This document shows, one piece after another, positions 36,908 to 49,357 of a DNA stretch of 64,000 nt (position 1 is the first letter of the stretch; each line of letters begins with the position of its first letter). Below the pieces are notes generated by a model that did no database searches, was not told the DNA's origin, and saw only the letters and a program-made list of their open reading frames with translations. The translations under genes were made by a program, and so were the position numbers. Source of the stretch: Morchella semilibera (taxonomy: Eukaryota; Ascomycota; Pezizomycetes; Pezizales; Morchellaceae); assembly GCA_009192285.1 (NCBI GenBank), contig WBVU01000012.1, positions 558,001 to 622,000 on the forward strand. The letters run 5' to 3'.

Positions 36908-37521
36908 ACCCTATTTGATGTACAGTCGACTTGACGCATTGTTATTACTACCCCAATGATTATAATTTTGCGGGTAGCAGGTTTTTTCATGACTCTAACG
37001 ACTGACTACCTACATGTAAGTACATGTCTATAGGTTAGGTCCGTTCGGCAGTAGGGCAGGACCAAGTCTCCAAGAGTGAAAGCAGCCACATCGAAACAGA
37101 GCCTTCACTCCCTGTAAACTTCGCTTTGGCCTGTTGTCGAGCGCGTCTCTTAGTTTGCTACTACTCTGCGTACATATGTGCTGATGGCAGTGAGCTGCGG
37201 AGAACATGTCACTGGACAGTAAAGAAGAGGAGATTGGAGCGGTTGTAGAGGTCTATCAGACAACCTACCATAGAAATGTAGTCAGGATCTTCACTGGTTA
37301 ACGGCCAATAACTTCAACGAGATAGCTAATTACTAAAACTTGATATCTTCGATAAACCACCAAGGAAATCAGGAAATTCCGTGGGGGATCAGGGCCACTA
37401 TAAATACACATATCATCCATGCGTCGGAGTCACAGTCCATAAACACCAAATGCAGACTATGCCAACCCAAACACCAAAGTAAAAATCAATCACTCAATTA
37501 GACATTACCATTATCCTACCC

Positions 37522-38982
37522 CTACAGCTCATATTCACCCGTCTGCACAATCATCACAATAACAAGCGTCGTAACCATAAGCTTTGATAAGTCAGTCTCT
37601 GCAATACGAATATCCGCGGAGAGAAACAAACCAAACAAGCCACTAGAGTCAATAGAAATATGCTCCCCCGACTGGCGGGGAACTTTCCTCTCATTAGCCA
37701 CGTCTGCGATTCGTAATATCTATGTTAAGTCAGTCCACTGTGGCAATTATGATAATCCTCTATGTCCCCACAAATACTGGGCGAATGCCCGGGGGGGGTA
37801 AACAAACCGATTAACACCAATCATCAGCACTAGCAGTGAAATTCCGATAAAGGTGGCGCCGAGGGGCTTGCCCATGTGACGGAGCGGTGTGTATCCTGCA
37901 TCTAATAGGGAGGTAAAGGGGTTAGTTACTCTGGCGCTGTCATGAAGGGCTTTTGATACGGTGGAGATGCGGGTGTGGTCGGGCCCCAACGCTGACAACA
38001 CATACGGGTGATTGCCCATGAACCAACGGCAACCACGGCCACGACGCGGCCAGAAATGGGATGTTCAAACGGAGCAAGGCAAGGCAATGCAACGGCAACT
38101 TACCAGATGTGTTCGGGGTAGTGACGGCAGCGGCGTTGAGACGGAAAAGCTGGGTTATGGCAATGCCTGCTCGGGGAAAAGCAAAAAAAAGTAAGCAAGG
38201 CTTTTTTTCAGTTTTGTTTTTTGTGAGACTAATGATTGGTGATGACACGAGCCGTTCGCGCATATGGGATATGATGGGGAAAAAAGAATTCGAGAGAACA
38301 TACCGATCGAAGCAAATGCAAGGGAAGTTCTCAGCCACGCTAGAAATGTTCGTTCTGTTATTTTGTTACCAGGGTTGCGATTAGCGATCGTGCCGGCCGC
38401 TGAGAAAAGTAAAGCAGGGCAGAAAAAAAAAAAAAGTGTAGCCTGGAAAAACAATAATCCTCCCCACCCCCCCCCCCCCCGGGGCGAATGAAATCATCGC
38501 CGCAAAACAGGAAAAGTCGACTACTCACCTAATGCCAAATGGTCTCTTGCAACACTGCCCTTGTTCTCCAGTTCTATCGCACCAAATTTTCCGAGCCAGC
38601 CGTCTGACGTTCTCCTGACATCTTCTCGAATGCTCTCGTGGTTGGTTGTTATTGTCGCTGCATAGTTCCTTGGGTCGCCTCGAACGGCAAGTACCGTATT
38701 CTCATCTGCGTCTGATGCAGCACGATGCTCCTTTGAACGTCCGCTGGCGGAGCCTAACCGTGATGGTTTGCGCCGTGGATGATCAGAGACGTTATTTTCG
38801 GTGGGTATCGAGGTGGTTGAGAGCGTCCGGGAAAGAACTGGCGGGGTTATCGGAGTGGAAGCATAAGTCCCGCGATCTGTGTGAAATGCCGCCTCTCCTC
38901 CAAGAGGTGAAGATGACAATAGTGATGATGACGCCGACGATGTGTCTGTGTGCCGTTGATACTGGACTTCAAGGTTTTCCAT
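37522..38982 (-). CDS. DUF202 (YidH-like) membrane protein, 314 aa, 6 exons
   Basis: Exons 38982-38529, 38399-38304, 38166-38104, 37991-37808, 37719-37632 and 37581-37522 all join in phase (454+96+63+184+88+60 nt). The first ~150 residues are hydrophilic and Ser-rich. The DUF202 core follows: NKITERTFLAWLRTSLAFAS continuing into IGIAITQLFRL (membrane segment 1), MGKPLGATFIGISLLVLMIG (segment 2), and RYYESQTWLMRGKFPASRGS leading into IFLLTLVACLLMVTTLVIVM (segment 3), ending QTGEYEL. Segment 3 is split across the two last small exons; both introns have CTGAC branch sites. Without these two introns the frame runs to an earlier stop at 37747, giving a truncated third segment, so the spliced form is preferred. 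Fungal DUF202 proteins are uncharacterised membrane proteins, probably vacuolar or plasma-membrane. Confidence 0.88.
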
Positions 38983-41900
38983 GGCCAGTACGATAGCGGT
39001 ATTTATGAATGTGGATTAGCACAAGAGCTGTGTTCCAGCGTGTAACCTTATGAAGATATTCTTTGCTTCCTTTCGCTGGCAAGAAGGATTTGCGGTATGT
39101 CGTGTTCAAGATTTCCCGTCAGCTATATGTATTTTTTATGCTGTGCTGGGAATGACAAGGAGGGAAGAGGTAAAGTTAAAAAGAAGGAAAGTAATTATAT
39201 GTATGTAGTATTGGGCGGTGAACCTCCAGCCCTGAGGGGTCAAGATTCCCATTTGGACCCTGCGGGAAGCCTCCTTTTCTTTTCTGGGGCAAGAAGCCGG
39301 GCGGATGCTGGCTGAGTTGAGTTGGCCAAGACTTTCAGTCTCGATCACAAGGTTTGGATGAAACATTGCACACGACCCAAGAGGATTTTAAGTTTCTAAC
39401 CCACGGTACTGAAAACGCGATATCTACATTATCGTTGAGGGGGCAATGGGCCATCGATCTCCAAAGGGTTTATAAGGAGCGGAGTAGCCTATCTTCATCC
39501 AAAAACCAAGCCGCCAAACCTCGGTTAGAGGGGAATAATTACACCTTGATACTAACTAATCCCTGCTCGCGGGGTACAGCCGCTAGATTGATTTGGGAGA
39601 CTGGTAGCGTGACAAAGTCTACTTTTAGAGTAGGTACTTTTTCGAGCACGTGTGCATGTGCTATAACACTATAAACACACACATGTGCTTTCTCCGAGTG
39701 CTATCCCATGATGGAAATCGGCGTATCATAGACTTGGAGATACAGCGACACCTCGGTGTAAGAATTAAAACCTCACTATAAGAAAAAAACCTTGCTGTAG
39801 GAAACACCGCCTAGAGTATACGTCAAGAGCTCTTGTACCGAAGCCCTACTTGCCATAAGAGATATTTTGCGATAAGAAACGAAAACTGCTGCGCCTAGCT
39901 AGGTTGCCGTTTCTTATAGCCGGGTGTAGCTGTATGGGTTTATTAAACTTGCTGCGAGAGCAAGATGTTGCCATCACATTTTCAAGCTGTAACCAATTAT
40001 CAAACCGGAAATCAGCGGTTTCTCCCTTTGGTAATTAGTCCGGCGCATGATAATACGATTGGTAGCTGAGGGTGTCCTGGTGAAAATGTTTTGACTGGAT
40101 CCGAGATATCCCGTATACACGTACTGCAGTTAACTTCTCAAGAATGGCAAGAAAGAATGGCAAACGAACCGCCTTTATCCACGATTAGAGTTGAGAAAGT
40201 TGACTTGATTGGGATATCTACCTGAGGAGAAAATTGAAGGGAGCACAAGCGGCTATAATTGTGGTCTAGAGCTAGCCACTTGCCGCGATCAACGTATGTG
40301 TTAAGCCATCGCTCCCTTCAGCCCTAGCAGATCCTTTGGGGGCCTTCATATGAAACCTCTGCAGTCACCAAAGTAGGAGACAAAACCGACTGCAGCTAAA
40401 CCTCGTAGGGTGATAATGACCGAAGCCAAGTGAAGTGGGTAAGAGCTGGGTGCAAGAAATATGATTTAAGACCTCTACATGCATGGTATATATATCGCCC
40501 GATCAATTGCCTTATTATCGTTCTTTAATATCAGGCTATCCAAAATTTCTGCTGATGTAAACAAAAAAAAAAATCCAAAATTTCCGTTCATGTCCGAGTG
40601 AGTATTTGTGCGCCAAGCAGAGCACTAACTACCCATGCCCGCATTTCTTCCATCAAAGATTCCACCCACCTTTAATTCTGTATTATCAATCTAAATTAAC
40701 TAGAGAATTAGCACCTGATAACCAACAAAATTAGCCTCCATGCAGTTTAATTGGAATGTCTCCATAGAAGGGTTAGGATTTCTTCGCTAGCTCAATAGTA
40801 GATTGGCCAGTCAATGTGGTATCTGCAGCTCCTGCAGTATTGTCACTACGTCTGTCCTACTTCATAAATTCGGGACTTGTGTTCCCATAGAAGAAACATT
40901 CGCCCCACTTTGCCCCGCCAACCTTAATCCAGGCAACGTATCACCAGCCCTTCACGGAACTCAGTGCATACTGAAGTGAAATAGTGGTATTCCGAGCCTT
41001 CCAAAAATCCTACCCCCTCTTTCTCTCAATTAGTGACTGCACTATTCTTAGAATAGGGTCTGTTGGGATATATAATGTAGTGGTTGTCGGTGTTGAGTCA
41101 TTTATTTCATGCAGTTCATGGGGCTATTTGTTTTGTTATTCTGGGAAACCGGCCAGCAGTAATGATTAGAGATAATTCTCAGCGGCCCATAGTATTGTGC
41201 AACGGCTTGTCCACCTACCACCGATTCTACAATAAATCGGATTTTCAGGAGGCGACCCCACGTTCTGTATCCCCCTTACTAGTTTAAGATCATATCGAGT
41301 GATAATCTATGATTCGTATACCACATCACTGCTCCGAAGGACATCCGAACACCCGTAGATAAGAAGCAAAATACTAATACTTTCGTAATCTTTTCAGCTC
41401 ATTCAAATCAACAGGGCCTATCGGCTATATACCAACCCACCCCAAATAATGACCTATGTGGTATCACGACAGTATGTCTTAACCCGCGCAGTGCTACGTC
41501 GCTAACCAGCCTAGCTCGTGCCCAACAGAACTATCAGGATCATGTTGGCGCAACAGAAAAGCTGAAACATGTCACACTTATGCTTGAAAACGAGAGAAAG
41601 CTTATTTGGCTGTGGGACGGACGGCCTCAGTCGGCTCGGGTTTTGTCCCCCGGGGCCCAGGCTGGAGCCGGAGTTTTTTATTTTTCTTTTTCACATAGCG
41701 CAGACTAAGATACAACTACTATAGTGTTGGTTAATGGGTAGTTAATCCTTGTAATATATTTGAGCTCAAATACGTTTTTCACTCGTATAATGCTTGTGGA
41801 ACGAATATCCTGTCACACCGATCATTGACCTACATTTGATAAAAGTCAAGTACATGAGATATGAGCCTGTTTCAAATTGAGAGACATCTAAGCTTATACC

Positions 41901-44900
41901 CTAAGGTCTAACGAATCGGATTCAGTGTTTGATTAAGCTTCACTTGTGTCGGATCATAGACTAGCCACACTCTGAGGTGGGGGTTGGCCCTGGATTTGAC
42001 TAAGTAAATGCACTTACTCAAAAGTTGGCACCTTCAGTAAATTACTAAGTTGGTCACTCTCTTAAGGAACGATGATTAACAAAACCATAAAGCACGCATC
42101 GAATCGAGTGATAATATATGATTGCATTTACTCTTAACTTATGGCCGATATCCTATCAGCAGATATTAGATATACGTTCAAATCTATCCCGAGATTCTAA
42201 ATGCTAGTTATGTTCAATTATCTTTCTAGCGGTATCAATTTGAAATCGGAGAAATCTTTTTTAGGATGATAAAGCAGTGGATATATAAGCTCCATTTACA
42301 GCACACCCCCGGTAGACCTACTCCACATATATCGGTCCAAAACCAAAAGTAAATTAAATATGGTAGCCAAATATTGATTATATCCGCTGTGCTTACAAAT
42401 CACAACTTGTAAACACCGCCCACGCACCGGCGACCGGGCACATGATGAATGCTAAACATATCATTTACTAACGTTGGTCTATCCAAGGAAGGCCCAGATA
42501 CTATATCCCAGACGTAAGAGATCAAAGTAAAGATAGTGCTATTTCATCGAAAGCGAAAGATCCCACCACAAAAGAAAGCAAATAAGCCCGAGAATGAGTG
42601 TAAAAAGAAGAAAATAAAACACCTAAACGCAACCGTAACTCCCATTCTACCCTTACGAGAGCATTCCTGTGCTCTATAACCGTGCGCCTGAGATATAGAA
42701 TTTTAAAGCAACCCTGAAATACAGCTAGTGCTGAGAGCCTAGGTTAGAAATTGGTCTGGTTGGTGGTTCTGGTGGTGTGCTTACTGTAATCAAATCATGT
42801 CACAGTCGTCTTCTTCCAGTCTGCAGTGAGTGGGAGAAAGCAGTAGCTGGGGCGGAGATGTATCGACTGGTACTGGCCCGGGACCGTGGGTTTCTGTATA
42901 TAGTAGGGTTATGAGTACTTGATCCATTTTGACTATGGAAGTTTTGAGGTATTTTGCGGTATTGACGATCACTAACCTTAAGTGGGCTCGAGGGAGTAGT
43001 TGAGCTGAGATCAAAGCGAATGGTCATAGTTCTAGCCTTGTACATTGCGGCGTGATGTGGGGGGCCTGGCTATCAGGTATTGAGTGTTTGAGTATTGAGA
43101 TTTTGGTGTTTGGGTATTTGAGTAGAGAATTTGAATCGACTAAAGGAATTAGAGTAATTGTATTCTCGTGGAGATAGATATAGCTGTCTGTCCTGGCTAT
43201 TTCAAAGTTAGCTTACGGAGGGCAATTGATGAAGCTTTAAATACTCCTGATTCCGTGGCAACCTCTCCAGATATACATCTCAAACATGTACACCATAGCC
43301 CTAAAATGCATCATCATACGAAAAAGTGTAAAAAAGCAAAGGTGTTTAGTAATCGCCTAGGAAAACAAGAATTATGGGGCACGTAATTACATGTAATTAA
43401 TGTGGTTGCACAACCCGCCGGCGGGGGAAGGGAGGCCTTACACTGTGTTCGGGCATTGGCACGCCCGCACCAGTACGCGGTGCACTGGATAATTATAGGT
43501 GTGTGCCAATCACTGGTAACATCGAGGTCATAGCCCCTAGGCGAAGGATCTTCTATCCGTGACAGTTTATTCATGCCTGAGTTGCTCCCACACGCCCGTT
43601 AAAAACGTCCGGATAGGGCAATCCTCCTGTACATTACAGAATAGAACATCATCGAACCCTGGTTGGTAGCATTTTCGGTACCGGCCAGAATTTAATTGCG
43701 CATAAACGGGCTCGGGGATACGAGTATTATCACTTAACCTGTTTATCGGCACCCGAGAGGGGGGACTCACCAATAGGTTGTTGATAGGGTCAGGTTTGAA
43801 GATTTCTTCAACCCCGCCATGATGCCCCGCGAATAATATTCGCTCGAAGCAACCCACGGAAAATTCCGTTTTTGAAGGCATACCGTCGGTCAGCCGGACC
43901 CGACTGTAGAATTTGACCATTAACCTGAACACATATGTCAATGATTGCGATAATGGCCAGGACATACATACATGTACACATACCTGCTGTTTTATCTGCT
44001 TGTTCCTTGCTCAGTGACAGCGCTAAGCTTTCCTTTCTTTTGGGCACTTTCGATTGGACCGTTTGGATTCACTTGCATAAGTGTTTCATTTTGTTTCCAA
44101 GTTACACATAACCCGGGTACCTGATCCGAGTATTGCTTATTCCCACCTCCACCATTCACCTCGCAGCCCGCAACTGGCGCATCATCCAAAGATTCCATCC
44201 CCATAGACAACCGCTTTGAAATTTCCCATGTGCATGGACGCACATGTTCTAATGGGCCCGTAATCTGTGAGGCTTTTGCTTCCTACCCTCCTCATCTGTC
44301 TCGGGATATGCGGCGCAGGTTTTCTAGATGGCTTCTGCTTCCTCTACCTCTTCTTTTCCTTCTCCATCACACGAAACCTTCCGGGAGCTGCATCCGCAGC
44401 GCCACCATTGCAGTGACTCCTTACGTTAAAGCCGCTGTTCTTAAGTTCTCAATGCACTCCCCTCGTTTAAGGTATTGTGGGGCGATAAGGTTTGTTTAGC
44501 AGGTATGTAGCTACATGTGAGTACTCTATCTCGTATGCTACCAATACGCTGGGATGGGAAAAGCAGTCATCATTCCGGGGAAGCCTTTTTTTTTTTCGTT
44601 TTGTTTTCTTTTCTTGTTGCGGGGTCGGTTGAGGTGCATGGAGATGTTTCTGGTTCCAGAGATGTTTGAGGCGAACAAAGCTGAAGTAAGGGGGGGTGCA
44701 CGTGTGAGAGGGTGTGGGCGAGTGCTGGTTGGTGATTCTGTTGGCTTATGTTAGACCAGTTGTAAAGGAACCCTAACCCTTCCCGTCTACAGTCGGCAAA
44801 CACGTTCTGCGAGTGACACTGTTCGGGTGACGAATGACGAATGACACGTTGTGAGAAAAAATATGGTAGAGGGGTAGAAACCCCCACTTCGCTACATGTA

Positions 44901-47900
44901 ACTACTGAATATCATCCTATCCAACTAATAACCTTTGCCATACATATTATATTCATTATCCAATGCAGCACGAGCTCCAGCCTCCGGGTGGCCTAAGGAA
45001 GAGCTTTTTTTACTGCGAGTGAGCTATTTTCAAAGAAGAATTGCTCTCCTGAGCAAGGCTCTGAACCCTACAGTAATGCGGGTTTCGTTGTTAAATCAGT
45101 GTTAACCAATACTCGCGGCCTAGTGTTGTCCACGGGGTTGCTGGAGGATGAATGCTCTGTCCATGGACAACACTACAGTAGTATTATGTCACTCATGGTA
45201 CCGCAGCTACAAACGATGCTCTGCCGACATACATATTGTTATAAAGACGCTCAGAAAGCCAAGGTGTATCCCTAAATGGCAATTTTGCAAGGCATTCAAC
45301 TTCATACTAATTGAAACTTCTCAAGTCAAAGCACTAACCCGAAAAAGCGCACATTCGAGTTACATATTCTTCCGAGTATTGGAGTATAGTATGCGAGCAA
45401 GGTTCCTCTACTGAGAGTCGACACTGACCATGAGATGGAAATTTTACTCGAGGAAAATAGATCTGCGGCACAAAAGAAGGTACAACCGAACACAAAGACA
45501 TGATCTCCACGGCTCGGTAAAGACACTTCTTTCTCTCCAAGATCTTCTATGCCGCCTAAGGATCTTCAACACTGAGCGTAGCTACCGTCACGGAAATCTC
45601 CAGTCACGCCCGTTGAGAAGGGCTAGAATCACTTTTCTGTGAATAATTTCCCAATGTATATGATAGGGCTCCGTTGGAAATGGTTCGAAGGAGATGGAAG
45701 TAAGTCCCGGTACATTCAGTAACTCTCCGTGTGTAGCCTTCTATAAGGCGACGATCTTATGCAGAGCAAAATCTCAGGTAAGAATTTTCCGTTCCGAGAC
45801 CTCAATGTTTCCTGAAAAGATCACTACTCAGACTCTTTTTTTTTTCCCCTGCCCTTATTTCCTTTTGCGAGGCATGTGAGTGATACAAAATTGACTTTGG
45901 CCTTTCCCCACGGAAGTAAAAAAAATAAAAAATGCAAAACGCAAAATGCAAAATTCTAAATCGAACTGTGGAGAAAGAAGGAAAAAAAAAGGAAAAAAAA
46001 AAAAAACTATCATGTAACTCATGTACATGTAAGTATGTATATGTATGTATGTTAACGTTGTTGCGTGATAGATGGTACAAATCAAAATCAACGTGGATGA
46101 CCGAAATACCAAGACACAAGATCCTCTATGTACCCGGCCTAAATCCTAATGCTTCCCCGGTAGTGGAAGGGAAACAGCATGATTGCAACAAAATGTTCGT
46201 GGAATTGAAGACTCATTCATCTCTACTATCACCCCTAAAGGCGTGACGTGACAGGCTATCCTCAGGGCCCCACCAGATCTCTGGTCCTAAATAAGGTTCT
46301 ATTTGCGCACCCTGAACTGTTACCCCTCCGGTACTCCAGTGGCGTAATAATTAACCAGCGCGGTGTTTTGATAAACCTCTGGTCTAACATTGGCTCGAGC
46401 GTAGGATCTAACGTGCTCGTTTTGCTTTTTCTATCTGTCTGATGTTTCCTTTTTATAGGGTCTGTTTTCCGGTCCAGTTCCTGATTGGGCATGAAGTATA
46501 AGTATTTTGCGTGATCATTGCGCTTCAGTCATTCCAAACTGGGCGTTGATTAACCGCTCTAGCCCCTACGACGCTGTTCATTCGCTGAGGCTAGAGGCAA
46601 GGAAGCCTTGACATCCCGCGATTCATAGGTGTATTTTCTCTGCGAATCAGAGAACGTGGATCGTACGTTTTTGCTTTTTTTTTTTTTTTTGCTTCTCTTC
46701 ATCCTTTTGTTTTACTTGGTGCATGTTTCACGGGAGGTTCGCTTTGCGCGTTTCCACACTACCTACATAAGTAACTTCTTCCCAAAAACAGGTAGCAAGT
46801 TGGAGACCTGACCTGGGAAACACTCCCGTAGTCCACAATCGAATTATATTAGTGCTACCAGCTGCGCATGGGCTGCTATGTTTTGCCTGGTGGATGATTT
46901 ACCGGTAACCCTTCAATCCTACACCGTGACTCCCGTTTTTACCCTGCCAGCAGCGCTGTTGTTGAGTGGTGACGTCGCCGCTTGCATTGCAATTAGCGGG
47001 GCTCCATGTCTCAATTAAACCTCGAGATCTCGTCGTCCCTGCGTAGAACCCCATAGCTAGATGCGTAACTACATGAAATCGACTCCACACAACTACGTAC
47101 GTCCGGGGGGAAGGAAAAAGGGAAAGGAAAAAAGGTTGGGTATCGTGCATCCGGGCGAGCATGAGCTGAGCAATCAAGGAAGACGAGAGCGAATGACCAT
47201 CGAAAGCAAGCTGCAAGCGAAAAAATAAGTCTTGACATGACCCTAAAGTATGTAACCTGGAGGGGGCTGATTTGGTTGGTTGGGGTTGGTGGTTACAATA
47301 CGATAACTTAATCTACTGACTGACTGTATCGTATCGTACTAGCACTTTGGGTGCGCTAACGACTATCGTGAAGTCTCGTCACTCACTCACAGACAACACG
47401 GGCGAAAAAACATGAAAAAGAAACGACGACACACGCATAGTGAACAGAAAAAGAGGCGCCTGCATTGATTGACTTGATTGCCTGGTTCTGGCCCTGGGAA
47501 AATTCCCTGGATTTCGCTTGCCCGCGAAAAGTGAGAGGTCACGCGGCGGATAGAGGGATTCCGAGGCAGATCTTTGTCCTTCGCTTTATGATTTTTCCAA
47601 TTATCCACTATTTCCTATAACGGAAGATGTGAAGAAGTACTCATTTATGCTTTCTACTGTATCTACTTGCTGCTACTACATACTTTGCTGTAGCCTTACA
47701 CTATTACTTATATCTACTTACTGCCTACCATATGTATGTAATGTATTATTGCCGCATTGTCATTACCTTCAAGTTTCAATTGTCCCGGTTTAATACTTTT
47801 TTCTGGGTTGACCAAGGGTTGGGGGTTGTTGTGGTAATGCCGCAATAAGCAGTATCCTGACCGTACCCCGGGCTCACACTGCTGTACGTGGAATGCTTGC

Positions 47901-48535
47901 TGCTGCTTGCTGGCTGGCGTGCTCATACTCACTCACTGAGTATAGTAAAGTACATAGCGGCTCTGGTTCTGCTGCTGCTGCTCATTAATGCATTGCATTT
48001 CATTGCCCCCCCGGGGGGGGGGGTGCGAGGAAAGTGGATATATCACATCCCAAGGGAACACATTATTCGCCCCCCCCCCCCAGCTAGAAGAGAGAAAGAA
48101 AGAAGAAAAAAATAAAGCAACTACATCTTCCGGCAACTGTGTACTCCTTGAGGTCCTTACTTCTAGTTTTTTCTACAATTGCACATTATTTATTTTATTT
48201 TTTTTCCCCCTTCTCCTTCCTCATCCTTTTTCCACGGCACGGACGCTGCAGCAACGCACAGTATTATATTATCTATTATCAACCTAGTATTCTCCATAAT
48301 ACACAAATTGCAAAAAAAAGCCTCCCCAGCGTTATCCTCACCCGACAGAGCGCCCCCCCCCCCTACCACACACACCCTTTCCCAAAGGAAAGAAAAGGGA
48401 AAGGAAGAAAGTGAGACAGCCCGAGCTCCTCCGCCTACCTACCTGCTTTTCCTGCCTACTCTACCTACATTCATCCATCCACCGCCCCCATCCACACACA
48501 CACCCCGCCGAACCGAAATAAGTAACGAGGTCACG
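38983..48535. other. 9.5-kb interval without a supported gene
   Basis: Holds the DUF202 promoter, one MITE (39743-39932), copies of the CGAGTGATAAT motif (41296, 42105), several TACATGTA sites (43389, 43968, 44894, 46023) and G/C homopolymers near 48008 and 48071. A 132-codon minus-strand frame at 43965-43567 is protein-like but could not be joined to any upstream exon in phase. The last 350 bp is a CT/CA-rich leader of the next gene. Confidence 0.5.
39743..39932. mobile_element. MITE, Tc1/mariner-type (190 bp, TA target duplication)
   Basis: The element begins CAGCGACACCTCGGTGTAAG and ends CTTATAGCCGGGTGTAGCTG. The reverse complement of the end (CAGCTACACCCGGCTATAAG) matches the start at about 15 of 20 positions, and both ends abut TA. 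Terminal CAG..ACC.CGGTATAAG sequences are typical of pogo/Fot-like and other Tc1/mariner elements. Inside the left end, three imperfect ~21-bp copies of an AACCTCG-TATAAGAA unit follow one another. There is no coding capacity. Confidence 0.75.
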
Positions 48536-49357
48536 ATGGTGTCGTCGCCGTCCCCCAGAACGAACTCCTCCTATAATAGCGCTAGCTACTGCTCCTCAGC
48601 TCGGGGTTCAAATACCAACTGTATCCCCTCCCCTTCAACACAACATCACCAGCAGCATTCGTACTTTCCGCCACAGCAGCTTCAATTAACTGGTACTCAG
48701 CTTCGATATAGTAATACTACTACTGGCAATACTCAAAACTCCAATTCGAATATATATTCCGCCAGTTCACGCTCATCATCTACTGCATCGTCGCCTACTA
48801 CTGCTACTACTGCCACTACTATTTCTACAAGCAGCCCAAACACTACTGCTGCTACCACTACTCCGGGACTGCCATTCCAGTCCCAATCCCAAAGCCCGTC
48901 CCAAATCTGCCACAACCACAACCACAACTCTCGAAGCCAACGCCCTAGCTCCCATCCCCATACCCACCGACACCCGCGAAGCCCATCTCGTACCCATACC
49001 TCACCCACCACCACAATGCTTCCCAACCGCCCCACTACCTTCACCCTGACCACCACTGCACCCACACCATCCACTCCCGCGCCCGCTCCAACGTCCTCCG
49101 CACATTCATCTAAGCTCGCCTCGTACGCGCACTCCCTCTCGGCGCAGCAGCAGCTCCAGCTCCATCAGAAGGAGATAATCCACCAAGCCACTCGCATCCC
49201 ACAGTTGCTGGGTACGGGCCCAATGAGCCCCCGATTGATTCCGCTGGGAAGCCCCGGACCGGTCACACCGCTGACGCTGGAGGAGGGTGACGGTTTCTTT
49301 GCGGGCTTTGGAGGACACAGCGCATGTGGGGGTGTAGTTGTAGGAAGGAGCGTATAA
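48536..49357 (+). CDS. Low-complexity Ser/Thr/Gln/His-rich protein with conserved-looking C-terminal motif (273 aa)
   Basis: An uninterrupted frame. I start at MVSSPSPRTN (48536) because upstream is a CT/CA-rich leader that happens to stay open. Residues 1-200 are Ser/Thr/Asn/Gln/His-rich and surely disordered. The last ~70 are more structured: LASYAHSLSAQQQLQLHQKE, then GPMSPRLIPLGSPGPVTPLT and LEEGDGFFAGFGG. I recall SPRLxPLGSPGPVTPxxLE as a recurrent motif in otherwise uncharacterised fungal proteins; its SP/TP sites suit proline-directed phosphorylation. Function unknown. Confidence 0.6.
   Translation: MVSSPSPRTNSSYNSASYCSSARGSNTNCIPSPSTQHHQQHSYFPPQQLQLTGTQLRYSNTTTGNTQNSNSNIYSASSRSSSTASSPTTATTATTISTSSPNTTAATTTPGLPFQSQSQSPSQICHNHNHNSRSQRPSSHPHTHRHPRSPSRTHTSPTTTMLPNRPTTFTLTTTAPTPSTPAPAPTSSAHSSKLASYAHSLSAQQQLQLHQKEIIHQATRIPQLLGTGPMSPRLIPLGSPGPVTPLTLEEGDGFFAGFGGHSACGGVVVGRSV

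Noticed and set aside
42790-43045. Short overlapping minus-strand frames with a possible GTTAGT intron
   Set aside because: The splice phases do not match; joining gives an immediate stop.
43567-43965. 132-codon minus-strand open frame
   Set aside because: Protein-like, but no upstream exon joins in phase, no domain is recognisable, and the flanks look decayed.
44766-44782. CCCTAACCCTT, telomere-like
   Set aside because: Only two repeat units and no array; chance occurrence rather than an interstitial telomere.
48733-49074. Minus-strand frame opposite the low-complexity protein
   Set aside because: Mirror of (ACT/ACC)n codons on the plus strand; no independent evidence.
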